Below are positions 46,101 to 54,852 of a stretch of DNA of 64,000 nucleotides, in pieces. Each line of letters starts with the position of its first letter. Positions within the stretch are counted from its first letter, which is position 1. The DNA comes from Pseudomonas viridiflava (GTDB taxonomy: Bacteria > Pseudomonadota > Gammaproteobacteria > Pseudomonadales > Pseudomonadaceae): contig NZ_UPSE01000198.1 in assembly GCF_900573885.1 (NCBI RefSeq), positions 372,001 to 436,000 of the forward strand. The letters run 5' to 3'. Below the pieces are notes generated by a model that worked only from the letters and a program-made list of their open reading frames with translations, ran no database searches and was not told the DNA's origin. Both the position numbers and the translations under genes were made by a program.

Positions 46101-47689
46101 CCGTCGCCCGGTGGAACGCCGCCTGGCGAGAAACGGCGCTGGCTGAACTGGCGGCGCGCGAGTGGGATGTGATTGTGGTCGGCGGCGGCATCAGTGGTGC
46201 CGGCATTTTGCGCGAGGCGGCGCGGCGCGGTTGGCGTTGCCTGCTCATCGAGCAGCGCGACTTCGCCTGGGGCACGTCCAGTCGCTCGTCGAAGATGGTC
46301 CACGGTGGGCTGCGGTATATCGCCAAAGGCCAGTTCAAGCTGACTCGCGACTCTGTGCACGAGCGCCAACGCCTGCTGGGCGAGGCGCCGGGTTTGGTCG
46401 AGCCGCTTAGCTTTGTCATGCCGCATTACCACGGCCAATTTCCCGGCCCGAAGGTGTTCGGTGGCTTGCTGCGGGTGTACGACGCGCTGGCAGGCAAACG
46501 TAACCATCACTTCTTTGGCAAAAACGAGCTGAGCTACCTGGCGCCCGGTTTGAAAAGTCAGGCGCTACAAGGCGGCACGCGTTTTTTCGATGCGGTGACC
46601 GATGACGCGCGGCTTGTGATGCGCGTGCTCGGCGAAGCGCGGGCGGACGGCGCTGAAGCGCTCAATGGCATGAAAGTGCTGCAGCTGACCCGCGTCGATG
46701 GCCGGGTAGTGGGGCTGGAAGCCGAAGACAGCGAAGGCGGCCAGCGCTATCAGTTCAGGGCCGGCGTAGTGGCGCAGGCCACGGGCGCCTGGGCTGATCG
46801 TTTGCGCATTACGCAACGCGACGAGCACATTCGCCCGCTGCGCGGCAGCCACTTGCTGGTGCCGGCCTGGCGCTTGCCGGTGGCCCACGCGTTCAGCTTT
46901 ATGCATGCCAGTGACCGGCGGCCGGTGTTTGTCTTTCCGTGGGAAGGCGCCACGGTCATCGGCACCACTGACCTCGACCACGCCGACGATATCGATCAGG
47001 AAGCGCGCATCAGCCCGGCGGAAGTCGAGTACCTGCTCAGCGCCTGCACGCAGCAGTTTCCCCAGGCGGCTATCGGCGCAGCGGACGTTCTGTCGACCTG
47101 GGCCGGCGTGCGCCCGGTGGTCACCAGCGGCGCGGGCGGCCTCAAGCCGTCGGATGAAAAACGCGAGCATGTGCTGTGGACCGAACCCGGCGCCGTGACG
47201 CTGGCCGGCGGCAAGCTCACCACCTTTCGCTTGCTGGCGTTGGAAGTGCTGAACGCCTGCGCGCCAATGCTGGGTAAAACCATCAGCGACAACGGCAGCG
47301 CGGTGTTTCGACCGGCGCCAAGCGTGGCGCTGCACGGGTTGAGCGCTATGCAGCAGCGGCGCCTGGCGGGTCGCTACGGTTGCCAGTTGCCGTTGTTGCA
47401 ACCGCTGCTGGAGCAGCTCGGAACTGAAAGCGTCGGCGCCACCGATACCTTGTGGGCCGAGCTGGCATTCGCGGCTGAGCACGAGCTGGTGCTGCATCTG
47501 GATGACCTGCTGCTGCGCCGCACGCGGCTGGGCTTGCTGCTGGCCAACGGCTGCGCCGGGTTTTTGCCGCGCATTCAGGAAGTCTGTCAGGCGCGCCTGG
47601 GTTGGGACGACGCGCGCTGGCAGCAGGAACAGCAGCACTACCTGAGCCTGTGGCAGCGCTGCTACAGCCTGCCCGCAGAAGAACAATAA
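46097..47689 (+). CDS. GlpD-like FAD-dependent glycerol-3-phosphate dehydrogenase family protein
   Basis: This 530-aa oxidoreductase has the N-terminal FAD Rossmann motif DVIVVGGGISGAGILREAA, followed by EQRDFAWGTSSRSSKMVHGGLRYI, a signature of GlpD/GlpA-type enzymes. The C-terminal cap includes GTTDLDHADD and LAGGKLTTFRLLA. It is longer at the N-terminus than E. coli GlpD and distinct from a housekeeping copy, which is usually beside glpK/glpF. Likely substrate is glycerol 3-phosphate or an analogue. Its ATG overlaps the AGPS-like stop, pointing to a joint function. Confidence 0.87.
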   Translation: MTVARWNAAWRETALAELAAREWDVIVVGGGISGAGILREAARRGWRCLLIEQRDFAWGTSSRSSKMVHGGLRYIAKGQFKLTRDSVHERQRLLGEAPGLVEPLSFVMPHYHGQFPGPKVFGGLLRVYDALAGKRNHHFFGKNELSYLAPGLKSQALQGGTRFFDAVTDDARLVMRVLGEARADGAEALNGMKVLQLTRVDGRVVGLEAEDSEGGQRYQFRAGVVAQATGAWADRLRITQRDEHIRPLRGSHLLVPAWRLPVAHAFSFMHASDRRPVFVFPWEGATVIGTTDLDHADDIDQEARISPAEVEYLLSACTQQFPQAAIGAADVLSTWAGVRPVVTSGAGGLKPSDEKREHVLWTEPGAVTLAGGKLTTFRLLALEVLNACAPMLGKTISDNGSAVFRPAPSVALHGLSAMQQRRLAGRYGCQLPLLQPLLEQLGTESVGATDTLWAELAFAAEHELVLHLDDLLLRRTRLGLLLANGCAGFLPRIQEVCQARLGWDDARWQQEQQHYLSLWQRCYSLPAEEQ

Positions 47690-47701
47690 AAGGCCCGAGC
47701 C

Positions 47702-49261
47702 ATGAGCGAAAAAAGTTACCTGCTGGCCATCGATAACGGCACCCAAAGCGTGCGCGCCCTGTTGTTTGATTTACAGGGCAATCTGCTCGGCAAGGGCAAG
47801 GTCGATTTGCAGGCGTATTACTCCACGCAGCCCGGCTGGGCCGAGCAAGACCCCGAGTACTACTGGCAAAGCCTGGGCGAGGCCTGTCGGCTGCTGTGGC
47901 AGCAGGTGGACATCGACAAGCGCCAGATCAAGGGCGTGTCGCTGACGACCCAGCGCGGCACCATCATCACCGTGGATGCCGACGGCAAGCCGCTGCGCCC
48001 GGCCATTCTCTGGCTCGACCAGCGCCGCGCCGAAATTCGCGGCGCCATAAAAGGGCCGTGGGGCTGGCTGTTCAAGCTGATTCGCGAAGAGGCCACCGTC
48101 GATTATTTCCGCGCCCAGGCCGAGGTGAACTGGCTGGCGCAGCAGGAGCCGGAGCTGTGGGCCAGAACCGACAAGGTGCTGCTGCTCTCGGGCTTTCTTA
48201 CCCATCGTCTGTGCGGCAGGTTCGTGGATTCGGTGGCCTGCTGCGTCGGGTACCTGCCATTCGATTACAAACGCCTGAAATGGGCCGGGCGCCGCGACTG
48301 GAAGTGGCAGGCGATGCCGGTGCGCGAGCAGCAATTGCCGGCACTGGTGAAGCCGGGCGAACGGCTGGGCGTGATCAGCGCCGAGGCCAGCCGGCATACC
48401 GGCATTCCCGAAGGCTTGCCGTTGATTGCCGCAGGGGCCGACAAAGCCTGCGAAGTGCTGGGCGCGGGCGGGGTGGAGCCGAGTACGGCGTGTCTGTCGT
48501 ATGGCACTACAGCGACGATCAACACCACGCGCCGCACCTACCTGGAAACGGTGCCGCTGATTCCGCCGTTCCCGGCCGCCATTCCCGATCACTTCAATAC
48601 CGAGGTGATGATTTATCGCGGCTTCTGGATGGTCAGCTGGTTCAAGCAAGAGTTCGGCCTGCGCGAGATGCAGCGCGCCAAAGAACTGGGCATCGAGCCC
48701 GAGGCGCTGTTTGACGACCTGGTGAACAGCGTGCCGGCCGGCTCCATGGGCCTGATGCTGCAACCCTACTGGACGCCCGGCATCCGCGAGCCGGGGCTGG
48801 AGGCCAAGGGCTCGATAATCGGTTTTGGCGACGTGCACACCCGCGCACACATTTACCGCGCCATTCTCGAAGGGCTGGCCTACGCGTTGCGTCAGGGCAA
48901 GGAGCAGATCGAGAAACGCTCGGGCAGCACAATCACTCGCTTGCGCGTATCGGGCGGCGGCTCCCAAAGCGATGCGGCCATGCAATTGACGGCGGATATT
49001 TTCGGCCTGCCCGCCGAGCGACCCCATGTTTACGAAACCTCGGGGCTGGGTGCGGCCATCGATTGCGCCGTGGGGTTGGGCCTGCATCCGGACTTTCCCA
49101 CCGCCATCGCCGCCATGACCCGCGTCGGTCGGGTGTTCGAGCCCAACCCTTCGGCGCAACGAATCTATGAACGCTTGTACCGCGAGGTGTACCAACGGAT
49201 GTATAAGCAACTCAAACCGTTGTACCAAAGCATTCGCAGCATCACCGGCTATCCGTCCTAG
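47702..49261 (+). CDS. FGGY-family carbohydrate kinase
   Basis: This 519-aa kinase has an N-terminal FGGY domain ([33 protein letters not shown]) and a C-terminal FGGY domain with [20 protein letters not shown] and [21 protein letters not shown]. Family members phosphorylate glycerol, xylulose, ribulose or similar polyols; I cannot tell the sugar. AAAGG lies before the ATG, 12 bp after the GlpD-like stop. In this operon a polyol or glycerol-like substrate would fit. Confidence 0.9.
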   Translation: MSEKSYLLAIDNGTQSVRALLFDLQGNLLGKGKVDLQAYYSTQPGWAEQDPEYYWQSLGEACRLLWQQVDIDKRQIKGVSLTTQRGTIITVDADGKPLRPAILWLDQRRAEIRGAIKGPWGWLFKLIREEATVDYFRAQAEVNWLAQQEPELWARTDKVLLLSGFLTHRLCGRFVDSVACCVGYLPFDYKRLKWAGRRDWKWQAMPVREQQLPALVKPGERLGVISAEASRHTGIPEGLPLIAAGADKACEVLGAGGVEPSTACLSYGTTATINTTRRTYLETVPLIPPFPAAIPDHFNTEVMIYRGFWMVSWFKQEFGLREMQRAKELGIEPEALFDDLVNSVPAGSMGLMLQPYWTPGIREPGLEAKGSIIGFGDVHTRAHIYRAILEGLAYALRQGKEQIEKRSGSTITRLRVSGGGSQSDAAMQLTADIFGLPAERPHVYETSGLGAAIDCAVGLGLHPDFPTAIAAMTRVGRVFEPNPSAQRIYERLYREVYQRMYKQLKPLYQSIRSITGYPS

Positions 49262-49331
49262 GCGTGTCACAGCGACGTCGTCTTGTCTGGTAGCCGGTGC
49301 CAGGGTTGGCGGGCCACTAAAGGATTGATCG

Positions 49332-50240
49332 ATGAACGAGCGTAAAGCCTTACTGATTCTGCACGGCAAACAATCCCTCAATGAAGACGTGCGCGCCGCG
49401 GTGCAGGCCCAGCGCGATGCCGGCTGGGATCTGGCAGTGCGGGTGACGTGGGAGGGCGGCGATGCGCAGCGTCTGGTAAACGAAGCCCTGGCGGCCGGCT
49501 ACCCGACCATCATCGCCGGCGGAGGTGATGGCACCCTGCGTGATGTGGCCGAAGCCATGGCCCTTGCCGACAGCGACGCCAGCCTGGCGCTGCTGCCACT
49601 GGGCACCGCCAATGACTTTGCCCGCGCTGCCGGCGTGCCGCTGGTGCCGCTCGAAGCGTTGGCGCTGCTGGATAACGAGGCGCTGCCAATCGATCTGGGC
49701 GAGGTCGACGGTCAGTTGTTTCTCAACATGGCGACCGGCGGCTTTGGTTCGAAAATTACCGCCAACACCTCCGAGGAGCTCAAACGCGTGTTGGGCGGAG
49801 CGGCCTATTTTCTCACCGGGCTGACGCGCTTCTCCGACGTGCATGCCGCGTTCGGTCGTTTCAAAGGACCGGACTTCAGCTGGGAAGGCGATTTCCTTGC
49901 CCTTGGCATCGGCAACGGCCGCCAGGCGGGCGGCGGCCATGTGTTGTGCCCGCAGGCGTGCGTAAACGATGGCTTGCTGGACATCTGCATCGTGCCGGCG
50001 CCGCAGGATGTCGTCGGCACGCTGGGCACGCTGCTGTCGGGCGGCATTCTTGGCCTGGAGAGCGTGTCGATCAACGCGCGCCTGCCGTGGGTTGAAATCG
50101 AGGCGCCGGAAGGGCTCGACCTCAACCTGGACGGCGAACCGCTGGAAAGCAAAGCGCTGCGTTTCAATGCCCGGCCGGCAGCATTGCGCGTGCATCTGCC
50201 GCCCGGTTCGCCCCTGTTGGGCCAGGCACTGCTACCCTGA
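49332..50240 (+). CDS. yegS: YegS-type lipid kinase
   Basis: This 302-aa diacylglycerol-kinase-fold protein has the nucleotide motif IAGGGDGTLRDVAEAM (about residues 57-72), LPLGTANDFARA and NMATGGFGSKITANT, as in the YegS/BmrU branch. YegS phosphorylates phosphatidylglycerol in vitro; the physiological substrate is unclear. It follows the FGGY kinase after 70 bp on the same strand and may be read from the same transcript. AAAGGA precedes the ATG. Confidence 0.9.
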   Translation: MNERKALLILHGKQSLNEDVRAAVQAQRDAGWDLAVRVTWEGGDAQRLVNEALAAGYPTIIAGGGDGTLRDVAEAMALADSDASLALLPLGTANDFARAAGVPLVPLEALALLDNEALPIDLGEVDGQLFLNMATGGFGSKITANTSEELKRVLGGAAYFLTGLTRFSDVHAAFGRFKGPDFSWEGDFLALGIGNGRQAGGGHVLCPQACVNDGLLDICIVPAPQDVVGTLGTLLSGGILGLESVSINARLPWVEIEAPEGLDLNLDGEPLESKALRFNARPAALRVHLPPGSPLLGQALLP

Positions 50241-50343
50241 TTAGAGGTCGTGGACGCGCTCATCAAGGCAGCGCAGACTCGGCGCTGTGCTGGTGCTTGC
50301 CGTGATGGCACGGCATGATGGCACTCTCTTGGCTCGGACACAT

Positions 50344-50370
50344 TTCAGTTGTGTCACATGCAGCCGATAA
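50344..50370 (+). promoter_or_regulatory. FliA (sigma-28) promoter of cheV
   Basis: The -10 element GCCGATAA at 50363-50370 matches the sigma-28 consensus exactly. Eleven bases upstream, TTCAGTTG (50344-50351) matches the -35 TAAAGTTT at five of eight positions. It lies 47 bp before the cheV start, consistent with flagellar-class expression of a chemotaxis gene. Confidence 0.8.
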
Positions 50371-50417
50371 GGTTGCAAGCAACAGCTAGACTCGACCAGA
50401 CACAACAGGAGCACAGC

Positions 50418-51344
50418 ATGGCCGGCATTCTCGACTCAGTGGATCAACGCACCCAGCTAGTGGGTGAGAACCGCCTGGAAATTCTGATGTTCCGCCTGGC
50501 AGGGCGGCAGCTTTTCGCCATCAACGTGTTCAAGGTGCAGGAAGTCCTGCAGATGCCGAAACTGACATTGATGCCGCACCGCCATCCGTTCGTGTGCGGC
50601 GTGGTCAGCCTGCGTGGCCAGACGCTGCCGGTTATCGACCTTTCGCAAGCCATCGGCATGCGCCCCATCGTGCCGGATGAGCGCAGCACCATCATCGTTA
50701 CCGAATACAACCGCTCGGTTCAGGCGTTTCTGGTCGGCGGTGTGGACCGCATTCTCAACCTCAACTGGGATTCCATCCTGCCGCCGCCCGGTGGCGCCGG
50801 TCGTCAGCATTACCTGACGGCGATCACCAAGGTGGAAGAACAGTTGGTGGAAATCATCGACGTGGAAAAAGTGCTGGCCGAAATCGTGCCGTACAACGCC
50901 ACGATTACTGGCGACCGCCTGACCGACCCGGTGCTGGAAAAAGCCCGTGGTCGCGAAGTGCTGCTGGTGGATGACTCCAGCGTCGCCCTGGCGCAACTGC
51001 GCGATACCTTGTCTCAGCTCGGCCTCAAACTGCATGTGGCCACCGACGGCTTGAAAGGCCTCAATCAGCTGAAAAAGTGGGCCGACGAAGGCCACGTGAT
51101 GACCGACAAGCTGCTGATGATTTTCACCGACGCAGAAATGCCGGAAATGGACGGCTACCGCCTCACCACCGAAATCCGCAACGACCCGCGCCTGAAAGAC
51201 CTGTACGTGGTGCTGCACACCTCGCTGTCGGGCAGCTTTAACGAAGCGATGGTAAAGAAAGTGGGCTGCGATAACTTCCTGTCCAAGTTTCAGCCGGACA
51301 AGTTGGTGGACGTGATTCGCGAACGCTTGATGCTCGACGAGTAA
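50418..51344 (+). CDS. cheV: CheV, CheW-receiver chemotaxis coupling protein
   Basis: This 308-aa protein fuses an N-terminal CheW domain (residues ~20-165, MFRLAGRQLFAINVFKVQEVLQ) to a C-terminal receiver domain (about 178-305). In the receiver the acidic pocket is D185/D186 (LLVDDSS), the phosphoacceptor is D238 (FTDAEMPEMDGY), and the Thr and Lys switch residues follow in HTSLSG and FLSKFQPD. It couples chemoreceptors to CheA and helps adaptation. AGGAG precedes the ATG. It stands alone behind a FliA promoter and before a long terminator. Confidence 0.94.
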   Translation: MAGILDSVDQRTQLVGENRLEILMFRLAGRQLFAINVFKVQEVLQMPKLTLMPHRHPFVCGVVSLRGQTLPVIDLSQAIGMRPIVPDERSTIIVTEYNRSVQAFLVGGVDRILNLNWDSILPPPGGAGRQHYLTAITKVEEQLVEIIDVEKVLAEIVPYNATITGDRLTDPVLEKARGREVLLVDDSSVALAQLRDTLSQLGLKLHVATDGLKGLNQLKKWADEGHVMTDKLLMIFTDAEMPEMDGYRLTTEIRNDPRLKDLYVVLHTSLSGSFNEAMVKKVGCDNFLSKFQPDKLVDVIRERLMLDE

Positions 51345-51374
51345 GGATTTGCTGCGCGTCGGCCCTCCGGCGTT

Positions 51375-51434
51375 AAAAAGCCCTGCTGAAATGCTCATTG
51401 GCTACAGCCAACTCCGCTTTCAGCAGGGCTTTTT
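51375..51434 (+). terminator. Long terminator hairpin after cheV
   Basis: Perfect 17-bp arms AAAAAGCCCTGCTGAAA (51375-51391) and TTTCAGCAGGGCTTTTT (51418-51434) close a 26-base loop. Within the loop, TTGGCTACAGCCAA can form a small second hairpin. The T-run of the right arm fits Rho-independent termination. No leftward gene ends here that would use the other strand. Confidence 0.85.
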
Positions 51435-51499
51435 GCCTTGGATGGCTCTAGCTCGCTAAATCCTCAGAACGTAGCGGGCTGCTTTTCCAGGCTCGGCCA

Positions 51500-51560
51500 A
51501 TCGAGGCTAAAGCCTCTCCCACAGTGACCGAGCTGTTTGTGGGGGAAGGCTAGCCTCGAT
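51500..51560. repeat. Inverted repeat before the MOSC gene
   Basis: Arms with ATCGAGGCTAAAGCCTCTCC and GGGGAAGGCTAGCCTCGAT form an imperfect hairpin of ~24 bp with an 13-base spacer. It resembles the C-type repeats in style (CTCCCACA/TGTGGGGG ends) but has a different core. It lies 75 bp before the MOSC protein start. Confidence 0.7.
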
Positions 51561-51633
51561 GCTTCTTGCCGCTTGAGCCTCCCCCCACCCATTCCGTATA
51601 ACGGTGGCCTGTGCCTCCTTTCAGGACCTCGCT

Positions 51634-52434
51634 ATGCGTCTCTCCGCGCTGTACCGCTTTCCGTTGAAATCTGCCATGGGCGAGAGCCTGCCGCGGGCGC
51701 AGCTCGATAGCATCGGCATGGTCGGCGACCGCCGCTGGATGTTGGTGGATGCCAGCAACGGGCGGTTTTTTACCCAGCGAGCGATGGCGCATATGTCGCA
51801 GCTTTCTGCGTTATGGAACACCCAGGGCGGCCTCACGTTAAACGCCGAAGGTTTCCAGGCGCTGGAGGTGCCGGTTCCCGACCCGGACGCTAACGTGCGT
51901 GGCGCGTTTATCTGGAGCGACAACATGGTGGTGCCGGATGCCGGCGATGAAGCGGCAGACTGGCTCAGCCGTTTCCTTGGCAAAAGCTGCCGTCTGGTGC
52001 ATGTGCCAGTGGAGCGCGCGCGGGATATTCCCGGCAGCCTCGGGCCAATGGAGAAGGTCGGTTTTCCCGATGGCTTTCCGTTGCTGCTGATTGGTCAGGC
52101 TTCACTGGACGATTTGTCCGACCGTGTTGGCCGTCCGCTGGAGATGCTGCGCTTTCGCACCAACCTGGTGGTGGAAGGCAGCGAGCCTTATGCCGAAGAC
52201 AGCTGGAAACGCATCCGCATCGGCTCCACAGAGTTTCGCGTGGTCAAGGGCTGCACCCGCTGCATCATGACCACCATCGACCCGCAAACCGGCCGACGCA
52301 ACCCCGACCGCGAACCACTGACCACCCTGAAAACCTACCGCGAGCGCGAAGGCGAAGTGTATTTCGGCCAGAACCTGATCAACGAAGGGGCAGGGGAGAT
52401 TGTGGTGGGGATGGATGTCGAGGTGCTGGAATAG
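51634..52434 (+). CDS. MOSC-domain protein (YcbX-like)
   Basis: This 266-aa protein has an N-terminal MOSC_N beta-barrel (MRLSALYRFPLKSAMGESL, GMVGDRRWMLVD) and a C-terminal MOSC domain. The latter contains RFRTNLVVEGSEPYAEDSW and KGCTRCIMTTIDPQTG, whose cysteine is expected to bind the molybdenum cofactor. YcbX in E. coli is a molybdoenzyme that detoxifies N-hydroxylated base analogues. It lacks the C-terminal ferredoxin domain of E. coli YcbX (369 aa). The ATG at 51634 has AGGA upstream. Confidence 0.88.
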   Translation: MRLSALYRFPLKSAMGESLPRAQLDSIGMVGDRRWMLVDASNGRFFTQRAMAHMSQLSALWNTQGGLTLNAEGFQALEVPVPDPDANVRGAFIWSDNMVVPDAGDEAADWLSRFLGKSCRLVHVPVERARDIPGSLGPMEKVGFPDGFPLLLIGQASLDDLSDRVGRPLEMLRFRTNLVVEGSEPYAEDSWKRIRIGSTEFRVVKGCTRCIMTTIDPQTGRRNPDREPLTTLKTYREREGEVYFGQNLINEGAGEIVVGMDVEVLE

Positions 52435-52452
52435 AAGCAGGCCGTGATCCCG

Positions 52453-52583
52453 CGTAGGTTGGGTTGAGCCAACGGCGAAGCCCAACAGGAGACCGATACG
52501 CACCGGCCTGTGGCCGGTTTGTTGGGCTTCGCTTCGCTCAACCCAACCTACAAACACGGTTCGCCAGCAAGCTGGCTCCTACA
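52453..52583. repeat. Family B inverted pair plus a family C half
   Basis: Family B units at 52453-52486 and 52521-52551 are inverted around a GC-rich spacer that itself contains CACCGGCC/GGCCGGT. A single family C arm (52558-52583, CGCCAGCAAGCTGGCTCCTA) follows. Together they fill the gap between the convergent MOSC and slt genes. Confidence 0.83.
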
Positions 52584-52594
52584 AAAGCGAGGGA

Positions 52595-54520
52595 CTATTG
52601 GTCGTCGAAGAACCGCTCATGCCAATCCACTAGCGGCTGTGGCGCGTTCAGTTTGAAGCCGTAGATCACCGCGTACGACAACACGTTCTGCACGTACTGA
52701 CGGGTTTCGTCGAAGGGAATGGTTTCCACCCATACGTCGTACGCCAGGTGGTTTGAACCGCGCAGCCACTGACGCACGCGCCCGGGGCCGGCGTTGTAGG
52801 CGGCCGAGGCAAGTACGCGGTTGCCGTTGAACTGGCCATGCACCTGGCTCAGATAGGCCGCGCCCAGTTGCACGTTCTTGTCCGGGTCCAGCAACTGCTG
52901 CGGGGCGTAGGGGATGCTGAATTTGCGCGCCGTTTCTTTCGCTGTCGCCGGCATCAATTGCATCAAGCCGCTGGCGCCGACGCCGGAGCGGGCGTCGTCC
53001 ATAAACGCGCTTTCCTGACGAGTAATCGCAAACACCCAGCTCGAGTGCAGGCCGCGAACCTTGGCTTCGCGAATCAGCGTATTGCGGTGGGCCATGGGGA
53101 AGCGCACGTCCAGGTCATCCCAGTACTGCGCCTGACTGATGGTGCGAATGGCCGGGAAGTACCACTGTTTCTCGTAAGCCAGACGCGCCTGGGCGACTAG
53201 TTCGTCGCGGTTGAAGTGACGGCTGACGTGGTACCACTCACGACGGCCGTCGACGATCTGCCCGCGATCGTGGAATTCCAGGGCTCGGCGAATGCCCGGG
53301 GTGTTGCGTACTTTCTGTATCAACTTGGCGTCCAGCTGCAGCGGCTTGTTGGTCAACTGATACGGCGTTTTCAGCTGATCGGCGGCCATAAAGCCGTAGA
53401 AGTCGCGCTCTTTGGACACTGGCTGGTAAAGCACCATCGCGCCAGGGTTGTTGGGCTCGGCCAATTGCTGGCTGCGCGCCTGCCAATAGCGCCAGCGGTT
53501 GGTGCTGGCGAGGTCTTCGGGCATGCGGCGGATCAGTTGATTGGCGTCGCTCCAGCGGCCCAGGCGCAGCAACAGACGCGCCCGCCATTCAGTGACGGTG
53601 TTGTCACGAAGCTCGGGGTCGTACTGGGTCATGATCGGCAGCGCGCGATCGTCGAAGTTTTTCGCCAGGCTCAGGCCGATTTCGCGAGCGATGGCGACTT
53701 TTTCTTCCATCGAAAACGGCAGACGCTGGCTGTAGTCGTTCAGCAGGCTGATGGCTTTCTCAGGCTCTTGTCTGGCCAGACGACGCAGGCCAATGCTCAC
53801 CACATCGGCCATGGTCTGGCTGGCGGGGGCGAAGCGGGCGGTCTGGCTGAGCATGGTCGGCTTTTGCGCCACGTCGATCATCAACTTGCCTTGCGGCCCG
53901 AGGGTGGTCAGGGTTTGCGTGAGGTGCGTGGCCAGACTGTAGTTACGTGCCTGCACGGCGAGCTTGAGGCGTTTCCAGCGCATGGTTTCGGTGAGCTGGC
54001 CGGCGTTGGCCCACATGTTGAACAGCGGCTCGCAGGCGTCGGGCTGCGACTTGCCCACCAGCCAGAGTTTTTCCGCGCTGGCATAGCCTTCAGCGGTCAG
54101 GCCGTGGATGAGCTGGTACTGGCCGTTGAGGCAGTCCAGTTCGGTGAAATTCATTTTCGGGTCGTAATACTTGACGAACGGCTTCCAGTCGCCGCGCTCG
54201 GCGAGCCAGCGCAACCAGCGCAGTTTCATCCAGTTGGCTTGCGGCAGGTCGCCATGCTCGGCGAGGAATTTTTCGATTTCGGCGTTGCTGGCGCTTTTCA
54301 GCCGGGCGGTCAGCTCGTCGTAGGCCAGATAGGGTTCCAGCGGATAGTCGGCGAGTGCCTTGGCGTACATCCGGTAGGGGCCGCTGTCGCCCTTGGCGAG
54401 CGCGCGTTTGGCCTCGTCGTAATACAGACGCTGCTGGGCCAGACTGGCGGCCGCAGAGGCGTGAAGCGTGACGGAGGAGAGAAGCAGGCAGGAAAACAGG
54501 CAGAGCAGACGACCGCGCAT
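52595..54520 (-). CDS. slt: Slt, soluble lytic murein transglycosylase
   Basis: This 641-aa periplasmic enzyme cleaves peptidoglycan to 1,6-anhydromuropeptides. It has a signal peptide (1-24, ending HASAAA), a long alpha-helical superhelix (U and L domains), and a C-terminal lysozyme-like domain. The catalytic Glu is at 503 in ITRQESAFMDDARSGVGA, followed by GLMQLMPATA and AAYNAGPGRVRQWL. Length and order match Slt70. Divergent from uup, with a long palindrome in the 332-bp space between them. Confidence 0.94.
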   Translation of the reverse strand: MRGRLLCLFSCLLLSSVTLHASAAASLAQQRLYYDEAKRALAKGDSGPYRMYAKALADYPLEPYLAYDELTARLKSASNAEIEKFLAEHGDLPQANWMKLRWLRWLAERGDWKPFVKYYDPKMNFTELDCLNGQYQLIHGLTAEGYASAEKLWLVGKSQPDACEPLFNMWANAGQLTETMRWKRLKLAVQARNYSLATHLTQTLTTLGPQGKLMIDVAQKPTMLSQTARFAPASQTMADVVSIGLRRLARQEPEKAISLLNDYSQRLPFSMEEKVAIAREIGLSLAKNFDDRALPIMTQYDPELRDNTVTEWRARLLLRLGRWSDANQLIRRMPEDLASTNRWRYWQARSQQLAEPNNPGAMVLYQPVSKERDFYGFMAADQLKTPYQLTNKPLQLDAKLIQKVRNTPGIRRALEFHDRGQIVDGRREWYHVSRHFNRDELVAQARLAYEKQWYFPAIRTISQAQYWDDLDVRFPMAHRNTLIREAKVRGLHSSWVFAITRQESAFMDDARSGVGASGLMQLMPATAKETARKFSIPYAPQQLLDPDKNVQLGAAYLSQVHGQFNGNRVLASAAYNAGPGRVRQWLRGSNHLAYDVWVETIPFDETRQYVQNVLSYAVIYGFKLNAPQPLVDWHERFFDDQ

Positions 54521-54622
54521 GACACTTCCGAGCTGAATATTCTGAAAGGCGCGCCGATGACTGGGCGCTCAAGGTGGGTAGCTTAGCCTTTTGGACTTTG
54601 CTTGCGTAGGGCGATGTTGGGC

Positions 54623-54700
54623 GGATCGTTGGGCTTCGCGTTGCTCAACCCAACCTACGCACCTGTAGGTTGGGTTGAGCAACGCGAAGCCCAACGATCC
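54623..54700. repeat. Perfect 36-bp palindrome of two family B units between slt and uup
   Basis: Arms at 54623-54658 and 54665-54700 are exact reverse complements over 36 bp, separated by 6 bases. Each arm is one family B unit with extra GGATCG at the outer end. It sits in the divergent slt/uup promoter region; the rest of 54521-54852 shows no gene. Confidence 0.92.
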
Positions 54701-54852
54701 AACGCCAGCCTGCAAAAAAATGCCACCCGGCCAGGGGCGCAACTCGGTAGAATGCGCGCCCGGTTTTGCCAACGCGAAAAGCGTGTGGCTAACAGATTTC
54801 CAGCGGCTGTGGTGCATTGCGCAACAGCTGCAGCTATTCCCTCGAGGCGACC

